A DNA stretch of 10,896 bases, taken from positions 1 through 10,896 of the forward strand of contig DAOVKX010000034.1 of the NCBI GenBank assembly GCA_030631505.1, in the 5' to 3' direction. Both the position numbers and the translations under genes were made by a program. A model generated the notes under the pieces. That model saw only the letters and a program-made list of their open reading frames with translations. It had not been told where the DNA came from and made no database searches. Below, piece after piece: positions 7,130-10,896 of the stretch. Origin of the DNA: Candidatus Nanohaloarchaea archaeon (GTDB lineage: Archaea > EX4484-52 > DAOVKX01). How positions within the stretch are numbered: position 1 is the first letter of the stretch; the number at the start of each line of letters is the position of its first letter.

Positions 7130-7651
7130 TCACTGTCTCCACACTACAAAATTCAGTTTCCCCCCGTAAAAGTTTCCTGTCTCATTTACCAAAACCAGCC
7201 GTTTCAGTGACACAACAAACCCGGCGTCCGAGGGTTGTATTCCAAAAGACCTGTTCTCATTTGTCGTATTAAGGGTAATGTAAAAATCATATTTTTTGAT
7301 CCCCCAGAGGTTTTTAACATGAGTATAATTATTTGCCGCAAGCTCCTCAAACTTCGTTATTCTGGCTGAATCCAGCACATGAGAATATTCTGCCAGACCG
7401 ACCACCTCAACATCGCTTGTAGACCAGTTCTCAGGATATCCCTGAGACTTAAGCAGGGTATCGGTAATATGGAACGCCCTGGACTGGACAGTCTCAGACT
7501 CCCTGAACCATGAATATTTCGAATGAAGGGTATTCCACGAGACTATGCACAATACAATAATAAACAAAAATATAGTCATGCTTAAAATAAAGTCCCCTCC
7601 AAGCACCTGGGCTTTTTTATTCCTCCCGGATTGTGGAAAACCGCTAAACAT
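7130..7651 (-). CDS. divergent class III signal-peptide pilin-like protein
   Basis: Small pilin-like protein of 173 residues. The ATG at 7651 is preferred because GGTGAG lies 10 nt upstream; an earlier ATG at 7669 is also open. The leader MFSGFPQSGRNKKA is followed by QVLGGDFILSMTIFLFIIVL, fitting archaeal class III processing after KA with Gln at +1. The acidic residue is at +6, not the usual +5. After the helix comes a mixed segment with sequons (NYT, NTT, NRS, NET) and beta-like ends (FYITLNTT, GKLNFVVW). It overlaps the end of the preceding pilin gene by 8 nt (ATGTTTAG), implying coupling. Likely a minor pilin; a role in priming or connecting is speculation. Confidence 0.75.
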   Translation of the reverse strand: MFSGFPQSGRNKKAQVLGGDFILSMTIFLFIIVLCIVSWNTLHSKYSWFRESETVQSRAFHITDTLLKSQGYPENWSTSDVEVVGLAEYSHVLDSARITKFEELAANNYTHVKNLWGIKKYDFYITLNTTNENRSFGIQPSDAGFVVSLKRLVLVNETGNFYGGKLNFVVWRQ

Positions 7652-8078
7652 TGACAAATATCTCACCATCTGTATTTTTCATATAATTTGTCCCAGGCAT
7701 GACCTGACCGGTAATATTATCGGTAAGTATATGCGTAACTGCTGAACTCTTGCCGGATTCAACGAAAACCAGCCCGCTTTCGACAGATATGCTGTACTCT
7801 CGTCCCATTATTGTTTCCGGGAGTTCAAACTGTTTTGAGTACCCATCCCCTATTGACAGGGCTGTATTTATTTCAAATGAAATTTTATCTGCAGCTCTTA
7901 TAGTCATTGAATCGCTTTTTTCTTCAAAAATAGACATATCTTCATAAAAAAAAGTTAAATATGAAATTGAAAAAACAAATAACATTATTGAAATAAATAT
8001 GATAAACTCTACACCACTCTGGGCTTTCCTGTCCTGTGCGAATCTAACAGGTTCTGCACGTAACATTGACCGTTCCAT
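7644..8078 (-). CDS. class III signal-peptide pilin-like protein
   Basis: Pilin-like subunit of 144 residues from the ATG at 8078, which has a GAGG site 9 nt upstream; an in-frame TTG at 8093 and an ATG at 8066 are alternatives. The leader ends DRKA and the presumed mature protein begins QSGVEFIIFISIMLFVFSIS, with Gln +1 and Glu +5 as in canonical archaeal pilins. The soluble part contains regular beta-strand-like runs (REYSISVESGLVFVESG), one NIT sequon and no cysteine. It overlaps the preceding pilin gene by 35 nt, so much of its leader is encoded over the C-terminus of that gene in another frame. Probably a structural or minor pilin. Confidence 0.8.
   Translation of the reverse strand: MERSMLRAEPVRFAQDRKAQSGVEFIIFISIMLFVFSISYLTFFYEDMSIFEEKSDSMTIRAADKISFEINTALSIGDGYSKQFELPETIMGREYSISVESGLVFVESGKSSAVTHILTDNITGQVMPGTNYMKNTDGEIFVNV
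7662..7667 (-). promoter_or_regulatory. Shine-Dalgarno site deciding the start at 7651
   Basis: GGTGAG on the minus strand, 10 nt before ATG 7651. It lies downstream of the alternative ATG 7669, so it can only serve the shorter form. Confidence 0.5.
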
Positions 8079-8478
8079 CCTGTAACGCCTCAACCACTAT
8101 AGTGTGCATCCCCCCGGAATCATAAGGCAAAGAACCTGTGACATTAAAATCAAGAAACGCTACTATATCTGTTGAAGAAGAAAATTTCCTGACTGACAAA
8201 CTAAGCTCTTTTTGCGAAACGTTGCTCGCTAAAAGGTTATGGGGAAACTGCGCCTTAACCGTCATTTTTGCCGGCGGGCCCTGCGAGTAAACAATCTTTG
8301 CAGCCTCGGAAACCTTGTCCAATGAATTTTTAGCCAGAAGTATGTTCGAGTTTTGCCCAAGACCTGTCATGGCATCATAGCCCCTCAACAAAAAAGGCGT
8401 TAAAATCAAAAGAGCTATACTTACTGTTATCATATATTCCAACGCTGCCTGGGCTTTCCTCCGGTTCTCCAATGCCAT
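8044..8478 (-). CDS. class III signal-peptide pilin-like protein
   Basis: Pilin-like subunit of 144 residues from the ATG at 8478. The leader MALENRRKA is followed by QAALEYMITVSIALLILTPF, with Gln +1 and Glu +5: a textbook archaeal class III site. The extracellular part has GPPAKMTVKAQFP, then strands SLSVRKF and IVAFLDFNVTG, a layout common in small archaeal pilin-like proteins. Sequons NVS, NVT and NVT are present. It ends TCRTC, two cysteines at the extreme C-terminus that could form a disulfide. A 32-nt gap separates it from the first pilin gene; no clear Shine-Dalgarno site is seen in that gap. Role: filament or minor subunit. Confidence 0.82.
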   Translation of the reverse strand: MALENRRKAQAALEYMITVSIALLILTPFLLRGYDAMTGLGQNSNILLAKNSLDKVSEAAKIVYSQGPPAKMTVKAQFPHNLLASNVSQKELSLSVRKFSSSTDIVAFLDFNVTGSLPYDSGGMHTIVVEALQDGTVNVTCRTC

Positions 8479-8510
8479 AAACTATTTTTACTTAACAGAG
8501 TATAAGAATT

Positions 8511-8942
8511 TTATCTCTCGCCGCTCACTTTCCCTATAATAGTGTGGTTCATCCCTTCGGTAACATAATAAGTAATATTAAATTCCTTTGAAAAACAGCC
8601 GGAACCGCTGACTATTGAAACCGGGCTGATAAATGCACTGCTTCCGGTTGTGTTTACGCTCACATGGGTCAGTTCCACACCATCAAACTTTACCATTGTT
8701 ATTGTTTTCCCTATGTTATTCTCAAGAAACATTTCCAGTTCACCAACATCGGTTATTTTCCAGTCTTTTACAGAAAGGGCCTCGGCGCTGGAGAAAATCT
8801 GCTCAGGCAAGGTCCTTACGCAGGATTTTTCAAAAACGCCCATATTCCACAGGACACCCATGATTACTGCAATGGCAAGCATGGCCCAGCCATACGTCAC
8901 AAGATACTCCATTGCAGCCTGCCCTTTTCGATGTTTAAACAT
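8511..8942 (-). CDS. first pilin of the operon, class III signal peptide; candidate major subunit
   Basis: Pilin of 143 residues. The short leader MFKHRKG is followed by QAAMEYLVTYGWAMLAIAVI, a form shared by many archaeal type IV pilins, with cleavage after Gly, Gln +1 and Glu +5. Mature length would be 136. The globular part has two cysteines (C41 and C116), able to close a loop, and sequons NTT, NIT and NHT. It is the first gene after a strong TATA box, with almost no leader and no Shine-Dalgarno site, consistent with near-leaderless expression. Position, size and the canonical leader make it the best candidate for the major filament subunit, but this is inference; the next two pilins are also possible. 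Confidence 0.85.
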   Translation of the reverse strand: MFKHRKGQAAMEYLVTYGWAMLAIAVIMGVLWNMGVFEKSCVRTLPEQIFSSAEALSVKDWKITDVGELEMFLENNIGKTITMVKFDGVELTHVSVNTTGSSAFISPVSIVSGSGCFSKEFNITYYVTEGMNHTIIGKVSGER

Positions 8943-8963
8943 AGAATGATTATGCCTTTTCTG

Positions 8964-8978
8964 ATTTATATATGCTTT
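8964..8978 (-). promoter_or_regulatory. TATA box and BRE-like element of the pilin operon
   Basis: Minus strand CATATATAAAT, preceded by AAAG as a BRE-like element. Transcription is expected about 25 nt downstream, near 8944, only a couple of bases before the ATG at 8942. No Shine-Dalgarno site lies between, which fits a near-leaderless mRNA. Confidence 0.6.
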
Positions 8979-8989
8979 GTGTATTAAAT

Positions 8990-9048
8990 CTGGCGATTGT
9001 CCGGTTTCTGCGCCAGCTGCAGGCCTAAATCAACAGAAGCAACTGGCG
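8990..9048. repeat. CTGGCG/CGCCAG three-part inverted repeat between the divergent pilin and radC genes
   Basis: CTGGCG at 8990-8995, its complement CGCCAG at 9011-9016, and CTGGCG again at 9043-9048. The middle copy can pair with either flank. The motif is GC-rich within an AT-rich 218-nt gap and lies just upstream of the pilin TATA box, so it could be a regulator binding site. Short repeats like this can arise by chance. Confidence 0.35.
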
Positions 9049-9107
9049 TTTATGTATTGTTGTGGATCAAGGAGTTAATTTTACTTAGATTGTATTAAAC
9101 GGAACTT

Positions 9108-9119
9108 CAATATAAAAAC
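9108..9119 (+). promoter_or_regulatory. candidate TATA box of radC
   Basis: CAATATAAAAAC on the plus strand, about 45 nt before the ATG. Transcription would begin near 9138, giving a leader of about 23 nt that contains GTGAT just before the start. A second AT-rich block, ATATTTATC, at 9120-9128 is an alternative. Confidence 0.4.
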
Positions 9120-9160
9120 ATATTTATCTATCCTCCAAGAAGGATTAATTTAGTGATAAA

Positions 9161-9847
9161 ATGGCAGCAAAATATAAAATTAAGATAAAGGATATGCCTA
9201 AACCTGAAAGGCCTAGAGAAAAATTGATAAATAAAGGTCCAGAGGCCTTAAAAAACAAAGAGTTGCTTGCAATCCTGCTTGGCTCCGGCTATGAAGGAAA
9301 GAATGTAATTGCAATTGCCGAAAATTTGTTGAATAAATATCCCGTAGAAAATTTGGCAGATGTGCCCTTTGCCAAAATAAAAAATTTAAAAGGAATAGGG
9401 CACGCCAAAGCTTGCAAGTTGCTGGCGGCATTTGAATTAAGCAGAAGGGTTTTTTCTATTAACACAAGTCCGTCACCGATAATCCAAAACCCTGATGATG
9501 TATTAGCGGTTATTGCTGATTTGCATAAAAACAAAAAAGAGCATCTTGTTGCCCTTTATTTAAACGCCAGAAATCAGTTGCTGCACAAAGAAACAATTTC
9601 TGTTGGCAGTTTGAACGTAAATATGATAAACCCGCGGGAAGTTTTTTCACCTGCCCTGGAACACTCAGCCGCTTATGTTATCTTAGCCCACAATCATCCA
9701 AGCGGTGAGGCAACCCCAAGCAAAGAAGATGTGCAGGTAACCAGAAGAATAGTAAAGGCAGGAAAAATTATGGGTATTGATGTACTGGACCACATAATAG
9801 TCGGGAACAACTCCCATGTGAGCTTAGAAGAAGAAAAGTTGATTTGA
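9161..9847 (+). CDS. radC: RadC-family JAMM/MPN protein
   Basis: RadC/UPF0758 family. Its biochemical role is unsettled: an old DNA-repair assignment is disputed, and the JAMM fold suggests a zinc-dependent hydrolase. The 228 residues are the usual full length. The N-terminal part (about 10-98) contains PRE(K)LINKGPEAL and ELLAILLGSG, typical of the family, and a helix-hairpin-helix IKNLKGIGHAKACKLL at 73-88. The C-terminal MPN domain has Glu144, His177, His179 and Asp190 in HNHPSGEATPSKED, so the metal site is intact. The start is ATG 9161 with GTGAT 3-4 nt upstream. The gene is divergent from the pilin operon and converges on the next gene with a 9-nt gap. RadC is mainly bacterial, so transfer into this archaeal lineage is plausible but untested. 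Confidence 0.95.
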   Translation: MAAKYKIKIKDMPKPERPREKLINKGPEALKNKELLAILLGSGYEGKNVIAIAENLLNKYPVENLADVPFAKIKNLKGIGHAKACKLLAAFELSRRVFSINTSPSPIIQNPDDVLAVIADLHKNKKEHLVALYLNARNQLLHKETISVGSLNVNMINPREVFSPALEHSAAYVILAHNHPSGEATPSKEDVQVTRRIVKAGKIMGIDVLDHIIVGNNSHVSLEEEKLI

Positions 9848-9856
9848 TTAGGTATA

Positions 9857-10249
9857 TTATTCGTTCTGTTTCAAATGCCTGCTTATTAGTTGTTTGGTTT
9901 CGTCTGTCAAAACATAAATTGCATACGGCCGACCCTGTTTACTTAGCTTTGCTTCTTTCCTTACATATTTTTTCTTTTGAAGCTCAGCAGCAGCCCTGCT
10001 GATACTTTCTCTGGAAATAGCTTTGTATAGCGTTCCGGCATCCCTTAGCGCCGTGCCTCCGCGTTTTGTTGGCACCCCACTTTCATGCTTATACTGGCTG
10101 CAGAAATTGTAAAGCTGGTCAAAACTCAGTTCCTTTTTAGAGTAAAGTAAAAAAAGGATAGGGAAGCTGTACTTCTTTTCCAGGCTAAAAATTAATTGAA
10201 TCCAGTCATTGCGCATGGATTTAAATTGAATGGAACAACTTATAGACAT
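9857..10249 (-). CDS. small winged-helix transcriptional regulator-like protein
   Basis: Probable DNA-binding protein of 130 residues; the exact family is not recognised, with a MarR/PadR-like wing. I chose ATG 10249; an upstream TTG at 10270 gives 7 more residues. An N-terminal helical region (KKYSFPILFLLYSKKELSFD) resembles the first helices of a winged helix. A basic Gly-rich insert follows, then SISRAAAELQKKKYVRKEAK as recognition helix and turn, and GRPYAIYVLTDETKQLI as the wing strand and following helix. It has no transmembrane segment. It converges on radC and is divergent from the 60-residue gene at 10313, with which it shares a promoter region, so autoregulation of that pair is a reasonable guess. 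Confidence 0.7.
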   Translation of the reverse strand: MSISCSIQFKSMRNDWIQLIFSLEKKYSFPILFLLYSKKELSFDQLYNFCSQYKHESGVPTKRGGTALRDAGTLYKAISRESISRAAAELQKKKYVRKEAKLSKQGRPYAIYVLTDETKQLISRHLKQNE

Positions 10250-10277
10250 TTCGTACTCTTTCTGTACCAAATTACCG

Positions 10278-10292
10278 AAAAGTATTTATTTC
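10278..10292. promoter_or_regulatory. shared divergent TATA region
   Basis: AAAGTATTTATTTCT lies in the 63-nt gap between the starts at 10249 and 10313. Read in plus it offers GTATTTATTT, placing a start close to 10313. Read in minus it offers AAATAAATAC, placing a start near 10260. The two promoters would overlap almost fully. Confidence 0.4.
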
Positions 10293-10312
10293 TCCCCCCT
10301 AATAATTATCCA

Positions 10313-10495
10313 ATGGTGTACACAGAACCAACTATAGGAAACGTAATTACTTCCATAGATAATATTCTGAAGAAAGAACATGATAAAAAAATAAGAGCAA
10401 AGACGTTTTTAGCATTATCCAAAGTTATGGAAGAAGATTTCCAGGGATTTAAACTTGCTCTTTTTAAACATATTGACGAGTTGTTATCAAAGTAG
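10313..10495 (+). CDS. 60-residue hypothetical protein
   Basis: Function unknown. Starts at ATG 10313 as MVYTEPTIGNVITSIDNILK. It is charged and helical, with a Lys-rich middle (KKEHDKKIRAK) and an amphipathic C-terminal stretch (FKLALFKHIDELLSK). There is no signal peptide, membrane helix or cysteine. The longer open frame back to 10196 would run over the start of the divergent regulator and is unlikely. The TATA-like block about 25 nt upstream and the lack of a Shine-Dalgarno site suggest leaderless expression. Divergence from a regulator gene may mean joint control. A chance frame is possible. Confidence 0.5.
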   Translation: MVYTEPTIGNVITSIDNILKKEHDKKIRAKTFLALSKVMEEDFQGFKLALFKHIDELLSK

Positions 10496-10513
10496 ACTTC
10501 AGTACTCTCATCA

Positions 10514-10532
10514 GGTTTCTATAAAAGAAACC
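10514..10532 (+). terminator. possible hairpin after the 60-residue gene
   Basis: GGTTTC, a 7-nt loop TATAAAA, then GAAACC: a perfect 6-bp stem starting 18 nt after the stop codon at 10495. No long T run follows, so termination is uncertain. Confidence 0.3.
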
Positions 10533-10564
10533 AAGATTCTAAAGTTTATTATAAAATATCACTC

Positions 10565-10629
10565 TGCATTAAGTGCTTGCTTTTATACACTTCTCATTAT
10601 TTTAGGTCCTGTAGAAGTCCCTTAATGCA
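10565..10629. repeat. 9-bp inverted repeat in the gap before the permease gene
   Basis: TGCATTAAG (10565-10573) and CTTAATGCA (10621-10629) are perfect complements around 47 nt. The 10496-10643 gap holds no gene that I can see. The element lies just past the permease stop and could form a long stem-loop at the 3' end of that transcript. Confidence 0.35.
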
Positions 10630-10643
10630 AAAACTTCATGAAA

Positions 10644-10896
10644 TTATATGAGATTTCTGAGACGCTGAATTAGCCGATTGGGTCTTCTTGCTGTGTATAA
10701 TTTGTAAACAACAGTTCCGAGAACTAAAACAACAATTTGCAGCATGATTATTTTCATTTCAACCTGCGTCATCATGAAAACGCAGAACAAAAACCCAAAG
10801 AAACTCACAAGAGGAAACCTGCCTATGTTAAAGGGCGTTTTAAATGCCCTCTTCACATTTGGTTTTTTGTATCTCAGGACAATCATGGACAGGTTG
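10644..10896 (-). CDS. APC-family amino acid permease, C-terminal end only
   Basis: Membrane transporter fragment. The frame is open to the right edge, so the N-terminal part lies outside. The visible 84 residues begin NLSMIVLRYKKPNVKRAFKT, matching the loop of APC-superfamily amino acid permeases (usually a ...LRYKRP..RPF.TP pattern) that precedes the last two helices. Helices follow at FPLVSFFGFLFCVFMM and IIMLQIVVLVLGTVVYKLY, then a basic tail. The stop TAA is at 10644-10646. The substrate cannot be told from this part. The gene is not linked to the pilus genes and probably begins another transcription unit to the right. Confidence 0.8.
   Translation of the reverse strand, partial: NLSMIVLRYKKPNVKRAFKTPFNIGRFPLVSFFGFLFCVFMMTQVEMKIIMLQIVVLVLGTVVYKLYTARRPNRLIQRLRNLI

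Noticed and set aside
8633..8987. Three overlapping plus-strand frames opposite the first pilin gene
   Set aside because: They are antisense to a clear pilin gene with a canonical leader, have no promoter or Shine-Dalgarno support, and look like no known protein.
10196..10312. Upstream extension of the 60-residue plus-strand gene to an ATG at 10196
   Set aside because: It would run antisense over the first codons and promoter of the divergent regulator, and the TATA-like block fits the ATG at 10313 instead.

Overview
The window looks archaeal, and probably comes from a DPANN-type or related uncultivated lineage. Four points suggest this. Several small proteins carry archaeal class III (type IV pilin-like) signal peptides such as RKGQAAMEYL and RKAQAALEYM. 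The pilus ATPase is of the ArlI/TadA type. Genes are packed with 1-50 nt overlaps, using Shine-Dalgarno sites of the GGTGA/GAGGT kind. TATA boxes lie about 25-30 nt before start codons, some giving near-leaderless transcripts. Base composition is AT-rich. The lineage call is inference; there is no rRNA here.

Left part (1-3640, minus strand), assembly-machine operon. A winged-helix protein with a long lysine-rich tail (2953-3585) is followed by the secretion/pilus ATPase (1408-2949) and two different TadC/ArlJ-like membrane platform proteins (564-1418, and 1-564, which runs off the left edge). Junctions are tight and each downstream start has a good Shine-Dalgarno site inside the preceding gene, so translation is probably coupled.

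Gap 3586-4043. This gene-free stretch is structurally remarkable. About 200 nt (3713-3913) consist almost entirely of hairpins laid end to end, and a degenerate direct repeat occurs five times across 3691-4060. It separates the two pilus transcription units.

Centre (4044-8942, minus strand), pilin operon. A TATA box at 8964-8974 leads into six genes whose products begin with a short basic leader and a hydrophobic helix: three small canonical pilins (8511-8942, 8044-8478, 7644-8078), one small divergent pilin (7130-7651) and two large proteins rich in N-glycosylation sequons (5183-7084 and 4044-5183). The simplest model is that the ATPase and the two platform proteins assemble a surface filament from the small pilins, with the large proteins as minor, tip or adhesive components. 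No prepilin peptidase gene is present in the window.

Right part (8943-10896). The divergent plus-strand gene at 9161-9847 is a full-length RadC-family (JAMM) protein with all metal-binding residues. It converges on a small winged-helix regulator (9857-10249, minus). That regulator shares a 63-nt divergent promoter region with a 60-residue unknown protein (10313-10495, plus). The right edge holds the C-terminal end of an APC-family amino acid permease (minus).
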